This document shows, piece after piece, positions 10,978 through 24,212 of a stretch of 64,000 bases of DNA. The DNA is taken from assembly GCF_018294505.1 (NCBI RefSeq), contig NC_057802.1:313028209-313092208 (forward strand), read 5' to 3'. The translations under genes were made by a program, and so were the position numbers. The notes beneath the pieces are model-generated. The model made no database searches, was not told the origin of the DNA, and saw only the letters and a program-made list of their open reading frames with translations. Numbering within the stretch: the first letter of the stretch is position 1; each line of letters begins with the position of its first letter. This DNA is from Triticum aestivum (lineage: Eukaryota; Streptophyta; Magnoliopsida; Poales; Poaceae).

Positions 10978-12895
10978 TGTTGGGGAACGTAGCATGCAAT
11001 TTCAAAATTTTCCTACGATCACGCAAGATCTATCTAGGAGATGCATAGCAACAAGAGGGGGAGAGTGTGTCGACATACCCTCGTAGACCGAAAGCGGAAG
11101 CGTTTACTTAACACGGTTGATGTAGTCAAACGTCTTCTCGATTCAACTGATCAAGTACCGAACGTATGACACCTCCGAGTTCTGCACACGTTTAGCTCGA
11201 TGATGTCCCTCAAACTCTTGATCCAGCAAATTCTCGAGGGAGAGTTTCATCAGCACGACGACGTGGTGACAGTGATGGTGAAGTGATCCGCGCAGGGCTT
11301 CGCCTAAGCACTACGACAATATGACTGGAGGAGCAAACTGTAGAGGGGGCGCCACACACGGCTTGGAACAATTGTTGTGTGTTAGAGGCACCCTGCCCCT
11401 GTATATAAAGGAGGGAGAGGAGAGGAGGCCGGCCTAGGCGCGCTCGAAGTGGGAGAAGTCCCACTTGGGCTCCTAGTCCAATTCGCCCCCCCTTTCCTTT
11501 TACCGGTAGGGGAAAGGGGGAAGGAGAGAGAGGAGGAGAAGGAAAGGAGGCGCCACCCCCTCCCCTTGTCCAATTCGGAATCCTCCCTTGGGGGGCGCGC
11601 CACCCCTTGTGGGCTGGCTTTCCTCCCTCATATGGCCCATATCTTCCCCCGGGGGGTTCTGGTACCCCCCCGGTACTCCGATATGTACCCGATACATTCC
11701 GAAACACTTCCGGTGTCCGAATACTATCGTCCAATTTATCAATCTTTACCTCTCGGCCATTTCAAGACTCCTCGTCTCGTTCGTGATCTCATCCTGGACT
11801 CCGAACAACATTCAGTCACCAAAACACATAACTCATAATACAAATCGTCATCGAACTTTAAGCATGCGGACCCTACGGGTTTGAGAACTATGTAGACATG
11901 ACCGAGACACATCTATTGTCAATAACTAACAACGGAACCTGGATGCTCATATTGGTTCCTACATATTCTATGAAGATCTTTATCAGTCAAACCGTAATGA
12001 CAACATACGTCATTCCCTTTGTCATCGGTATGTTACTTGCCCGGGATTCGATCGTCGGTATCTTCATACTTAGTTCAATCTCGTTACCGACAAGTCTCTT
12101 TACTCATTCCGTAATACATCATCCCACAACTAACTCATTAGTCACATTGCTTGCAAGGCTTATCATGATGTGCATTACCGAGAGGGCCCAGAGATACCTC
12201 TCCGATACTCGGAGTGACAAATCCTAATCTCGATATATGCTAACAACAAACACCTTCGGGGATACCTGTAGAGCATCTTTATAATCACCCAGTTACGTTG
12301 TGACGTTTGATAGCACACAAGGTATTCCTCCGGTATTCGGGAGTTGCATAATCTCATAGTCAAAAGAATATGTATAAGTCATGAAGAAAGCAATAGCAAT
12401 AAAACTTAACGATCGTTATGCTAAGCTAACGGATGGGTCTTGTCCATCACATCATTCTCCTAATGATGTGATCCCGTTCATCAAATGACAAGACATGTCT
12501 ATGGTTAGGATAGCTAACTTGACAGAGCCCATTGATTTCTGTATTGATTTACAGATCAAGAGAGATCGTGGATATCAGACAGAACTCAGAAAGAACTATC
12601 AAGATGGAAGTTATCCTATAGATGCTGTATCCATGCCTGTTCGAAATGTGAATTATAGTATTTTTTCTTGTGGGAATGGAAATGAAAAACACGAGATACT
12701 TTTTCAACTTAACCATCTTTGATTAACGAGCTTGTCTAGTAGAGGCATACTAGGGACACTGTGTTTTGTCTATGTATTCACACATGTATCAAGTTTCCGG
12801 TTAATACAATTCTAGCATGAATAATAAACATTTATCATGATATAATGAAATATAAATAACAACTTTATTATTGCCTCTAGGGCATATTTCCTTCA
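10978..12895 (-). mobile_element. BARE/WIS/Angela-type copia solo LTR
   Basis: On the plus strand it begins TGTTGGGGAACGTAG and ends TTGCCTCTAGGGCATATTTCC then TTCA, the reverse complement of a BARE/WIS/Angela LTR. It is flanked by perfect 5-base duplications CTCCA (10973-10977 and 12896-12900), so one LTR alone remains after LTR-LTR recombination. At 1918 bases it is about 200 longer than the other two copies here (1739 and 1711); the excess is the plastid-derived block at 12511-12705. A TATA box reads TTTATATA on the minus strand at 11402-11409. Confidence 0.92.
12511..12705 (+). other. rpoA: Plastid rpoA fragment captured in the solo LTR
   Basis: About 195 bases are absent from the matching place in the LTR at 59334-61044, where the sequence passes directly from GGCTAGGA to AACATAATC (near 60860). 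Read on the plus strand they give an uninterrupted frame containing [39 protein letters not shown] and [13 protein letters not shown] recognise these as an internal part of the plastid RNA polymerase alpha subunit (N-terminal domain). It has no start or end of its own and is not a working gene. It most likely entered as filler DNA during break repair after the LTR had inserted. Confidence 0.85.
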
Positions 12896-12900
12896 CTCCA

Positions 12901-13286
12901 CTTATTCCAGCACCCATCCACTTCGTCTTCCTCCAGAAAAAAATCATCCTGTAGCTCAAACCCGTGTTCTTGCTCATTTTGCTGCCATTTTCGATCTCCT
13001 TGCTCAAAGCTCCGTTCACAAAACTGCTTTGGGGGATTGTTCTCCGGTATGTGACTCCTCCAATGGTCCAATTAGTTTTTGTTCTAGTGCTTTATTTATT
13101 GCAAATTTTTGCTGTTGTGGTGACCTTGTTCTTCAACTTGCATGTCAAATTTATATGGTCCAAAGTAGTTTTGATGCGTGATTTAGCCTCTAGACACTTG
13201 TAGGAGTAGTTGCTATCAATCTTGTTGAGTTTGGTTCAATTTTATTTTGAGTCACTAAAAATTTCATAAATTTTCAGAGGAAGAAA
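12901..13286 (+). other. Element B leader before ORF2, second part
   Basis: Noncoding stretch matching element A 6080-6340: CCTCCAGAAAAAA, then TTCGATCTCCTTGCTC, CAAAGCTCCGTT and GGGGGATTGTTCTCC. It is pyrimidine-rich and leads to the presumed ORF2 start. No clear TATA box was seen. Confidence 0.6.
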
Positions 13287-14309
13287 ATGATGAGGAGATT
13301 GTTGAGAGGCTCCTCAAGCCGGGGTTTGAAGTAAAAATAAAATGAAGAGAAGGAAAAGCCCAAGTACAATCTTCCTCGCGCCGCACAGATTCGGCCGTGT
13401 GAATGGCCATGTGATGCATTCTTGGAGGCGGCCGGAATTTATGAAGATTTCTATTATTTGGCTAAGAATGCAGACATCGCCGACTTTCTCCACGATAAGT
13501 GTGATCAGTATCTCCTACTCACTAATACTTTCGTGCAAAATTTTCACTTTCATGCTAGGAGATCACCACCTATGGTAGATTTTTACTTATATGATGAGTA
13601 TAAGGAGATGACGCTTTATGACTTTTGTGAGGCTTGTAAATTACCTTATGAGGGTAGCATCGAGGAACCACGTCCTAGATATGTGGAAGAATTTATTGAT
13701 GAAGTTACCGTAGGGGAAAGGAGAAAGGTGTCGGAAGCGAGAGTGTCTAGTTTACATTTTCCTATTTTGCGTAACTACTCATTATTTGCTGGGAGATGTT
13801 TAATTGGTCGCGGGGACAGTGGAGGCCTTAGTGCTCCTGACCTTGCCATTTTGCGCCATGCTTTACTTCGTGATAGAACTTTCAGTTTAGGCGCTATGGT
13901 TGCTAAACGGTTGAGTTTAAACCGTACGAATGGTCCTATCTTTAGAGGTATCTATGCTTCCCGTCTTGCTAGACGCTTCAAGATACCCATTAGGCATGAT
14001 GAAAAAGAGGAAAACCTGCTACCCACTATATACTTAGATTATAACAGTATGGTAGCACATGCTTTTATTCGCTATGATAAGGAAAATAGACTAATTTATA
14101 ACCTGGTATTTAGCAAGGAGACTTTTCAGATTATTACCTTGCCTGCACCTACTTTGTTTGATATTCATTCAGGCAGGTACTTCGTTTTTCCCGTGGATAT
14201 TCATGCATACTGGGAGGGGACGCAATCCCCGGTTCCTGAGCCAGAAACATCACCTGATCCATATCAGCAGTCTATTTATCAATGGGAGCCACAGGAGCTC
14301 GCGAACTAG
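13287..14309 (+). pseudogene. Element B ORF2, unknown function
   Basis: A frame of about 340 codons starts at ATG 13287, a start aligned with element A's (MRRLLRGSSSR here, MRNLFGRSSSR in A). TAA stops near 13332 and 13338 break it, then it is open from about 13341 to 14309. Conserved points shared with A include an Asp-Lys-Cys triplet, FHFHARRSPP, the motif APDL(A/S), GIYASRLAR and L(P/L)PTIYLDY. There are no RT, integrase, zinc-finger, signal-peptide or membrane signals. It may belong near the protein family named after the Athila ORF1, but I cannot confirm this. A polypurine-tract-like motif follows within 90 bases. Confidence 0.7.
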
Positions 14310-14390
14310 TGGAACCCCCAGGATCCTCCTTAGTACACCGGGGAAGGCTACTTTGATCCATGGGCTTAGACCAACTTAGGCCAAATGCCT

Positions 14391-14404
14391 AAGCTTGGGG
14401 GAGT
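14391..14404 (+). other. Internal polypurine-tract-like motif in B
   Basis: AAGCTTGGGGGAGT is identical to the end of the true polypurine tract at 18087-18100 but lies about 80 bases after ORF2 and is followed by AAG rather than an LTR. Element A has the same motif in the same place (33099-33112). Confidence 0.65.
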
Positions 14405-14462
14405 AAGTATTTCTCACCGACATTACATTCATGTTCACACACTCATTCTAGTTGTCGATGTT

Positions 14463-15487
14463 TGATGTCTACTACACAACCTTCTTCTTGTAGACGTTGT
14501 TGGGCCTCCAAGTGCAGAGGTTTGTAGGACAGTAGCAAATTTCCCTCAAGTGGATGACCTAAGGTTTATCAATCTGTGGGAGGCATAGGATGAACATGGT
14601 CTCTCTCAAACAACCCTGCAACCAAATAACAAAGAGTATCTTGTGTCCCCAACACACCCAATACAATGGTAAATTGGATAGGCGCACTAGTGCGGCGAAG
14701 AGATGGTGATACAAGTGCAATATGGATGTTAGATATAGGTTTTTGTAATCTGAAAATATAAAAACAGCAAGGTAACTAGTAATAAAAGTGAGCGAAAATG
14801 GTATTGCAATGCTTCGAAACAAGGCCTAGGGTTCGTACTTTCACTAGTGCAAGTTCTCTCAACAATAATAACATAATTGGATCATATAACTATCCCTCAA
14901 CATGCAACAAAGAGTCACTCCAAAGTCACTAATAGCGGAGAACAAACGAAGAGATTATTGTAGGGTACGAAACCACCTCAAAGTTATCCTTTCTGATCGA
15001 TCTATTCAAGAGTTCGTACTAGAATAACACCTTAAGATACAAATCAACCAAAACCCTAATTTCACCTAGATACTCCAATGTCACCTCGAGTATCCGTGGG
15101 TATGATTATACGATATGCATCACACAATCTCATATTCATCTATTCAACCAACATAAAGAACTTCAAAGAGTGCCCCAAAGTTTCTACCGGTGAGTCAAGA
15201 CGGAAACGTGTGCCAACCCCTATGCATAAGTTCACAAGGTCACTGAACCCGCAAGTTGATCACCAAAACATACATCAAGTAGATCACGTGAATATCCCAT
15301 TGTCACCACAGATAAGCACATGCAAGACATACATCAAGTGTTCTCAAATCCTTAAAGACTCAATCCGATAAGATAACTTCAAAGCGAAAACTCAATCCAT
15401 TACAAGAGAGTAGAGGGGGAGAAACATCATAAGATCCAATTATAATAGCAAAGCTCGCGGTACATCAAGATCGTGCCGAATCAAGAA

Positions 15488-15524
<37 letters not shown>

Positions 15525-16084
15525 AAACACATAGCTACTGGTACATACCCTCAGCCCCGAGGGTGAACTACTCCCTCCTCGTCATGGAGAGTGCCGGGAT
15601 GATAAAGATGGCCACCGACAAGGGATGCCCCCTCCGGCAAGGTGCCGGAACTGGGTCCCTATTGGTTTTTGGTGGGTACAGAGGCTTGCGGCGGCGGAAC
15701 TCCCGATCTAGGTTATTTTCTGGAGGTTTGGCTATTTATAGGAGAGGTTGGCGTCGAGAACAAGTCAAGGGCCCCACGGGAAGTCCACGAGGCAGGGGGC
15801 GCGCCCTAGGGGGGTGGGTGCACCCTCCACCCTCGTGGGGCACACGGGACTCCCCTCCGGTAACTCTTCGTTCCAGTATTTTTTATATTTTCCAGAAAAA
15901 ATCTCCGTTGATTTTCAGCGCATTCCGAGAACTTTTATTTCTGCACAAAAACAACACCACGGTAGTTCTGCTGAAAACATCATCAGTCCGGGTTAGTTCT
16001 AACCAAATCATACCAAAATCATGTAGAAATATTATAAACATGGCATGAATACATCAAAAATTATAGAGACGTTGGAGACTATCA
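14463..16084 (-). mobile_element. C-type solo LTR inside element B
   Basis: On the minus strand it begins TGATAGTCTCCAACG and ends GTAGTAGACATCA, matching the LTRs of element C1 (1666-1668 bases) at 1622 bases. It is flanked by ATGTT and GTGTT, a target duplication with one mismatch. There is no internal region, so it is a solo LTR. It splits the noncoding region just behind ORF2 of element B. Confidence 0.85.
15491..15522. repeat. (GA)16 microsatellite
   Basis: Thirty-two bases of perfect GA repeat inside the C-type solo LTR. The matching CT runs in C1's two LTRs are 16 bases (19914-19929) and 14 bases (30801-30814). Confidence 0.95.
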
Positions 16085-18100
16085 GTGTTCATACTTTTTC
16101 ATTGTATTATCCATGTTAGTTTATTTCTTTTTCTCGCTTTCTTCTTGTGTGTTTGAAGAACCTTAAGAGAAAACCAATAAAATAGTTGTAGTTGAGTTTA
16201 CTTTCCATATTCATTTAGTAATAGTATTAAAAGAAAACCCAAAAAGATTTCTCGTTCCTCTTTTGCTTGTTGGGAGCTTTCCTATGTAAATAGTTTTTCT
16301 CGTTCTTGTTTTACTTGCTTCAGAAAAACAAAAACTCCAAAAACATTTCAATGTGTTTCTTTGAAATTCTTTTCTTTTCTTTGGGGGTCGAGAGGAGAAG
16401 ACCACGATGAAAATGTTGAGTGGCTCTCATATGCATTACTGTTGATCTAACAAAGAGCCCATGTTACCTTGTCTTCTCCTTTGAATAATTGTTTGCAGAT
16501 TCCAGCTTAATTAGTCCAATGCACGTGCACTATTATTATTATCCACACTGTTCGGTCGTGCAAGTGAAAGGAAATAATGACGATATATGTTGAAATGATT
16601 GAGATGAGGAAAAGCTGGTATGAATTCGACCTATCTTGTTTTTGTAAATATGATTAGTTAATTGTTCTTGATTCAACCCATTATGAATTAAACATGTTTG
16701 CAATGACAATTAGAGATTATAGTTATTCATGCCATGCTTAATTAGCTAGGAATTTATAATGGTTTACCTTGCGTGCCAGCATGCTTTTAAAATGGTTGTG
16801 ATGTAGTATGATAGGATGGTATCCTCCTTTGAATGATTCGAGTGGCTTGACTTGGCACATGTTCACGCATGCAGTTGAAACAAAATCAACATAGCCTCCA
16901 CGATATTTATGTTCATGGTGATTTATATCCTACTCATGCTTGCATTCAATGTTGGTTAATCTTAATGCATGTTTATGACTGTTGTCGCTCTCTAGTTGCC
17001 CCAGCCTTTTTCTAGCCTTCACTTGTACTAAGCGGGAATACTGCTTGTGCATCCACTTCCATAAACCCAAAGTTGTTCCATATGAGTCCACCATACCTAC
17101 CTATATGCGGTATTTACCTGTCATTCCAAGTAAATTTGCATGTGCCAAACTCTAAACCTTCAAATGATAATCTGTTTTGTATGCTCGAATCGCTCATGTG
17201 GCAACTAGGGCTGTCAATATCTTCCATGCTAGGTGGGTTATTCTCACGATGAGTGGACTCCGCTCATCATTCACGAGAAAATGGCTGGTAATCCGGATGC
17301 CCAGTCCCATGCCCAAACCAAATCAAATTTTAGTTGCAAACAAAACTCCCCCAGGACTGTTGTTAGTTGGACGGTACCCGTTGTTTCGGACCAGCCGTGG
17401 AATGTGCTTGTTGGTGGTGGGGGAGTATAAACTTTACCATTCTGTTTGGGAACTGCCTATAATGTATCTAGTATGGAAGATACCGAGATCTCTTGGTTAT
17501 TATGTTGACAATGAAAGCATACCACTCAAAATATTATTTATCTATGTTTCAAAAACTCATGCTCTTGCACCTCTGTAAATCCCTGCTTCCCTCTGTGAAG
17601 GGCCTATCTATTTAATTTTATTGATGAGTCATCATCCTCTTATAAAAAGCACCAGTTAGAGAGCACCACAGTCATTTGTATGCATTGCTATTAATTTATA
17701 TTGAGTATGACTGTCACTGGATCTATTTTGCCATGAATTACAATGTCTAGTCAGTCCTTCATCTTCAGAGGTACTCTGCATTTATGTTTTGCGGTCTCAA
17801 AAAGGGCAAGCGAGATACCATTTTGTTATATCATATCATGATTGTTTCGAGAAAGTGTTGTCATCCGAAATTAATTATTATAGCTCACTAGTTGATTATG
17901 CCATTGATATGAGTAAATGTGAGACCTAAATGTTATTTTGAATATGGTTAGTTCATAATCTTTGCTGAAAACTTGAATGCTGGCTTTACATATTTTTGCA
18001 ACAACAAGATCAAACAGAGTTTGTAAAAGTTTTTCTTTATCACTTTCAGTTTGTCAACTGAATTGCTTCAGGACAAGCAATGGGCTAAGCTTGGGGGAGT
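16085..18100 (+). other. Element B 3' noncoding region and polypurine tract
   Basis: About 2 kb of AT-rich DNA without a supportable gene. It matches element A 33107-35051, including GTACTAAGCGGGAATACTGC (near 17028) and GCTTGTTGGGAG at 16265-16276. It ends in the polypurine tract AAGCTTGGGGGAGT against the 3' LTR. The 133-codon open frame at 17177-17578 is not conserved in A and is likely chance. Confidence 0.75.
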
Positions 18101-21100
18101 TGATACGTCTCCATCGTATCTACTTTTCCAAACTCTTTTGCCCTTGTTTTGGACTCTAATTTGCATAATTTGAATGGAACTAACCCGGACTGACGCTGTT
18201 TTCAGCAGAATTGCCATGGTGTTATTTTTGTGCAGAAATAAAAGTTCTCGGAATGACCTGAAACTTCACGGAGATTATTTTTGGAATAAATTAAAAATAT
18301 TGGCAAAAGAATGAACCAGAGGGGACCCACCACCTGTCCATAAGGGTGGAGGGCACGCCCTCTGGTCTTGTGGGTCCCCCGAAGCTCCATCGACCTCAAC
18401 TCCAACTCCATATAATCACGTTCGTGGAGAAAAAAATCAGAGAGAAGGATTCATCACGTTTTACAATATGGAGCCGCCGCCACCTCCTGCTCTTCCTCGG
18501 GAGGGCAGATCTAGAGTCCGTTTTGGGCTCCGAAGAGGAGAAATCATCGCCATCATCATCATCAACCATCCCCCATCACCAATTTCATGATGATCACCGC
18601 CGTGTGTGAGTAATCCCATCGTAGGCTTGCTGGACGGTGATGGGTTGGATGAGATTTACCATGTAATCGAGTTAGTTTTGTTAGGGTTTGATCCCTAGTA
18701 TCCACTATGTTCTAAGATTGATGTTGCTATGACTTTGATATGCTTAATGCTTGTCACTAGGGCCCGAGTGCCATGATTTCAGATCTGAACCTATTATGTT
18801 TTCATGAATATTTTTGTGTTCTTGATCCTATATTGCAAGTTATAGTCACCTACTATGTGTTATGATCCGGCAACCCCGGAGTGACAATAGTCGGGACACT
18901 TCCCGGTGATGATCGTAGTTTGAGGAGTTCATGTATTCACAAAGTGCTAATGCTTTGGTCCGGTTGTCTATTAAAAGGAGGCCTTAATATCTCTTAGTTT
19001 CCAATAGGACCCCACTGCCACGAGAGGGTAGGACAAAAGATGTCATGCAAGTTCTTTTTCATAAGCACGTATGGCTATATTCGGAATACATGCCTACATT
19101 ATAATGATGAATTGGAGCTAGTTCTGTGTCATCCTATGTTATAACTGTTGCATGATGAATGCTATCCGACATAATTATCCATCATTGATCCATTGCCTAC
19201 GAGCTTGTCTCATATTGATCTTTGCTAAGTTACTTTTTCTATTGCCACTGTTATGATCGCTACAAAACTTCTACCATTACTATTGCCACTATTACCATTA
19301 CTTCCATACTACTTTGTGATACGTCTCCAACGTATCTATAATTTTTTATTGTTCCATGCTATTATATTATCAATATTAGATGTTTTAGATGCATTTATAT
19401 GCTATTTTATATGATTTTTGGGACTAACCTATTAGCCTAGAGCCCTGTGCTAGTTTCTGTTTTTTCCTTGTTTTTGGCTTTCGCAGAAAAGGAATATCAG
19501 ACGGAATCCAATTGAGCTGAAACTTTCCGGAGATTATTTTTGGACCAAAAGAAGCCCACGGAGTACCAGAGATACACCAGAGGAGTCCCGAGGCCACCAC
19601 AAGGGTGGGGGGCGCCCCCCACCCCTAGGGCGCGCCCCCCGACCTTGTGGCTGCCTCGTGGGTCCCCCTGACATGTTCTCGACGCCAATACCTCTTATAC
19701 ATTCCTAAACTTCCAGAACAAAACCTAGATCGGGAGTTTCGCCGCCGCAAGCCTCTGTAGCCACCAAAAACCAATCGGGACCCTGTTCCAGCACCCTGCC
19801 GGAGGGGGAAACCATCACCGGTGGCCATCTTCATCATCCCGGCGGTCTCCATGACGAGGAGGGAGTAGTTCACCCTCGGGGCTGAGGGTATGTACCAGTA
19901 GCTATGTGTTTGATCTCTCTCTCTCTCTCATGTTGTTGATTTGGCACGATTTTGATGTACCGCGAGCTTTGCTATTATAGTTGGATCTTATGATGTTTCT
20001 CCCCCTCTACCTTCTTGTAATGGATTGAGTTTTCCCTTTGAAGTTATCTCATCGTGTTGAGTCTTTAAGGATTTGAGAACACTTTATGTATGTCTTGCAT
20101 GTGCTTATCTGTGTTGACAATGGGATATTCACGCGATCTACTTGATGTATGTTTTGGTGTTCAACTTGCGGGTTCTGTGACCTTGTGAACTTATTCATAG
20201 GGGTTGGCACACGTTTTCGTCTTGACTCTCCGGTAGAAACTTTTTGGCACTCTTTGAAGTTCTTTGTTGTAACGCCCACGATGCGGCTATATCTCCCACG
20301 TGTCGAGGCATGACTTAGAGGCATAACCGCATTGTGTTTTGTCGCAAGAAGGGTCATCTTCACACAATCCCATGTAATGAACAAGAATGGGATAACGAGA
20401 GTTGGCTTACAATCGCCACTTCACACAATACATAAATATAATTCAAACATCATCCTACATCCACACATAGACCGACTACGGTCAAATCCAAATGAAAATA
20501 AGATAACCCCAAATGCTAGATTCCCGATCGACCCAACTGGGCTCCACTACTGATCATCAGGAAAAGACACATAGTAACGACCACGTTCCTCATCGAACTC
20601 CCACTTGAGGTCGATCTCATCGTCTGCACTGGCATCATCGGCACCTGCAACTGTTTTGGTAGAATCTGTGAGTCACGAGGACTCAGCAATCTCACACCCG
20701 CGAGATCAAGACTATATAATCTTATAGGGAAGGATGGTGTAATGAGGTGGAGCTGCAGCAGGCACTAAGCATATATGGTGGCTAACATACGCAAAAGAGA
20801 GCGAGAAGAGAAGCAACGGAACAGTCGTCATCTAGTAATGACCAAGAAGTGATCCTGAACTCCTACTTACATCATTCATAACTCAAACCGTGTTCACTTC
20901 CCGGACTCCGCCGAGAAGAGACCATCACGGCTACACACACGGTTGATGTATTTTAATTAAGTCAAGTGACAAGTTCTCTACAACCGGACATTAACAAATT
21001 CCCATCTGCCTCATAACCGCGGGCACGGCTTTCGAAAGATAATACCCTGCAGGGGTGTCCCAGCTTAGCCCATTATAAGCTCTCACGGTCAACGAAGGTT

Positions 21101-23658
21101 AAACCTTCTCCCGGAAAGACCCGATCAGTCTCGGAATCCCGGTTTACAAGACATTTCGACAATGGTAAAACAAGACCAGCAAAGCCGCCCGAATGTGCCG
21201 ACAAATCCCGATAGGAGCTGCACATATCTCGTTCTCAGGGCACACCGGATAATTGAAGCGTACATGTACCAACATAACCCAAGTTGCCAAGGGACGGTCC
21301 CGCACGGTGCTCTAGTTTGGACCAGCACTCAGAGGAACACTGGCCCGGGGGTTAAAATAAAGATGACCCTCGGGCTCGCGAAAACCCGGGGGAAAAGGCT
21401 TAGGTGGCAAATGGTAAAACCAAAGTTGGGCCTTGCTGGAGGAGTTTTATTCAAGGCGGACTATCAAGGGGGTCCCATAAATCACCCAACCGCGTAAGGA
21501 ACGCAAAGTCAAGGAACATAAAACCGGTATGACGGAAACTAGGGTGGCAAGAGTGGAACAAAACACCAGGCATAAGGCCGAGCCTTCCACCCTTTACCAA
21601 AATATATAGATGCATTAATTAAATAAGAGATATTGTGTATCCCAACATATCCATGTTCCAACATGGAACAAACTTCAACTTCACCTGCAACTAGCAACGC
21701 TATAAAAAGGGCTGAGCAAAAGCGGTAACTTACCCAAACAACGGTTTGCTTGGAAAAGGATGGTTAGAGGCTGACATGGCAATATAGGAGGCATGATATA
21801 GCAGGTGGTAGGTAGCGCAGCATGGCAATAGAGCGAACAACTAGCAAAGCAAAGATAGAAATGAATTCGAGGGTATGGTCATCTTGCCTGCAAGGTTCTC
21901 AAAGTTGTCGAAAGCTTGATCCTCGTAAGCGTACTCAACAGGTTCCTCGTTCACGAACTCGTCTCCCGGCTCTACCCAACACAAGAACACAAGCAATGGA
22001 ACCACAATCAATCACGGGAAATGAACAAGCAACATGATGCAATACATAAATGATATGCAAGATATGATATGCGATGCATATGCGTGCTCCGGAAGGAAAA
22101 TGATGAACAAGGCAGTAACTTGGCAAACCAAGCATGCCACTGGAAAGATGAGATGATTTCGGTTGAAATCGATATAAAGATCACCGGAAACGGATGCACG
22201 GTTTGCAAATGGCAAGCAAAACAAGAATGACACGAATCTGTGATTAACAGCATGATAGCACTTAGAATGCAACAAGTAACAATGCTACAGCACTCCAACA
22301 TAGCAACAAAGCATATGAAAGTAATCTACAGGAGATGCTTGAAAAAATATGAACACTAAGCTACGGCTAGATCACAACACAGCAGATTCAAACAAGCATG
22401 GCAAAAGTGCAAAAGATAACAGGTTCACAGACTTGGTGAAAATACTGGACATGACTGAAACAGCATCAGGTAGCAATGTTTAGAGCACGAAATGAGCATG
22501 CTACAGGAACTTAACTTGGCAAAACAAGACATGGCAGTATTTTACTAAATTCATATGACAAAAGTGCCTCACTGACCATCAGCCAAAAAGGAACAGAAGA
22601 TATGATGGCGACCATGTAAACATAGCAAGTTTCGTTAACAGGTTTCAGACAGCAGAAAACAGAGAATGACAGAAACAATAATATGAAGGCATCTTGGTGA
22701 GCTTGATGCACTCACTAAAAAGCAATGCATGACAAAACAAGCATACCTGCAGCAAGATGACAAGTTTATGAAGCTATCCATGGCAATAGGAAATACATAG
22801 CATGTATGAAACAACTACAACAAGCTTGGCAAAATTGAATATCATGTTAAGAATCTGCCAGAAATATTTTATAGCAAAAGTAGAGCAAGATTGAGTCATG
22901 CTAGGGCACTCCATAATTGCAAATAAGGGCAGGAATGGATCAATCACAACAATATCTAGAAAACATCCTCACTGAACATCACCAAAATAAGCATGGATCT
23001 CTCTGTAACCACATGGATACATAGCAACAAAATAAAAGCAATGCATCACCAAAATTTACTGTCCCTGAAATCAGAAACATTACGGAGCCTAGTTTGCATG
23101 CTTGTGCTAGTCACCACAGAGATCACACAAATACATGGCATACACCCCTGGAAAGATGGCATGGCATACATCACAATACATGTAGAGCTCATGCCCATAA
23201 GATGCACAGATTAAATGTAACAAAAATAACAAATCCTCAAGTTCTGATAAGTAACAGCAGATAACAGCAACTAGCACTCTTGCATCAGAGATTTGTGCAT
23301 CAAGATGGACTCTAATGAACATGGCATAACGGAACAAAATGAAGAGCATCACGAGACGAACATTTAGATATATTACACGCACGAAACGGAGCTATATGCA
23401 GAGAGTTATGATGCGTTGAACAGGTGCACATACTGTAAAAATAATATGACTTAGAGAAAAAAATCGAGAGGGAGAAAAGAGGTCAACCGAGCGTTGACCC
23501 GATCTGGATCGGGCCGGATCCCTGCTCGAGGTCGCCGGCGCTGGGGAAGAGGAGGGAGGCGCGGCGCGGCTCCGGCGACGCGGGAGGAAGGAGAGGAGCC
23601 GGCGGCAGTGAGGTCCTCGGGAGGCGCGGGCGGCGGAGGAGCCGGCCCGCGGGAACGG

Positions 23659-24017
23659 NNNNNNNNNNNNNNNNNNNNNNNNNNNNNNNNNNNNNNNNNN
23701 NNNNNNNNNNNNNNNNNNNNNNNNNNNNNNNNNNNNNNNNNNNNNNNNNNNNNNNNNNNNNNNNNNNNNNNNNNNNNNNNNNNNNNNNNNNNNNNNNNNN
23801 NNNNNNNNNNNNNNNNNNNNNNNNNNNNNNNNNNNNNNNNNNNNNNNNNNNNNNNNNNNNNNNNNNNNNNNNNNNNNNNNNNNNNNNNNNNNNNNNNNNN
23901 NNNNNNNNNNNNNNNNNNNNNNNNNNNNNNNNNNNNNNNNNNNNNNNNNNNNNNNNNNNNNNNNNNNNNNNNNNNNNNNNNNNNNNNNNNNNNNNNNNNN
24001 NNNNNNNNNNNNNNNNN
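23659..24017. other. Assembly gap (N run)
   Basis: 359 undetermined bases in the GC-rich part of the LARD-like LTR. Apparent long open frames spanning it are artefacts of reading through N. Confidence 0.99.
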
Positions 24018-24201
24018 GGCTCGGGGGGGCTGCGGCGGGCTTCCCGGGCTTCGGCGGCGGCCGGCGTATGGCCCGCCACGTGGCGCGCTGCGATTCATGC
24101 GGGGCGGCGGCGCCGATGTGTCCGGCCCCGGGCAGACACGTCCGGCGACGCGGAGGAGCAGGTTAGGGTTTTGGACTGCGGGAGGATTTCGGGAGAGACA
24201 G

Positions 24202-24212
24202 TTATTTATAGG
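24202..24212 (-). promoter_or_regulatory. TATA box in LARD-like LTR
   Basis: On the minus strand CCTATAAATAAC is followed about 50 bases later by AAACCCTAACC, a common plant 5' leader motif, and lies about 520 bases from the minus-strand start of the LTR. This supports minus orientation and a transcription start near 24180. Confidence 0.5.

Noticed and set aside
11210..11838. Open frames of 100-174 codons on both strands near 11210-11838
   Set aside because: They lie in the GC-rich part of a copia LTR and have no counterpart protein; similar chance frames occur in the other LTR copies.
17177..17578. 133-codon frame in the 3' noncoding region of B
   Set aside because: The matching region of A (34170-34560) does not keep an open frame.
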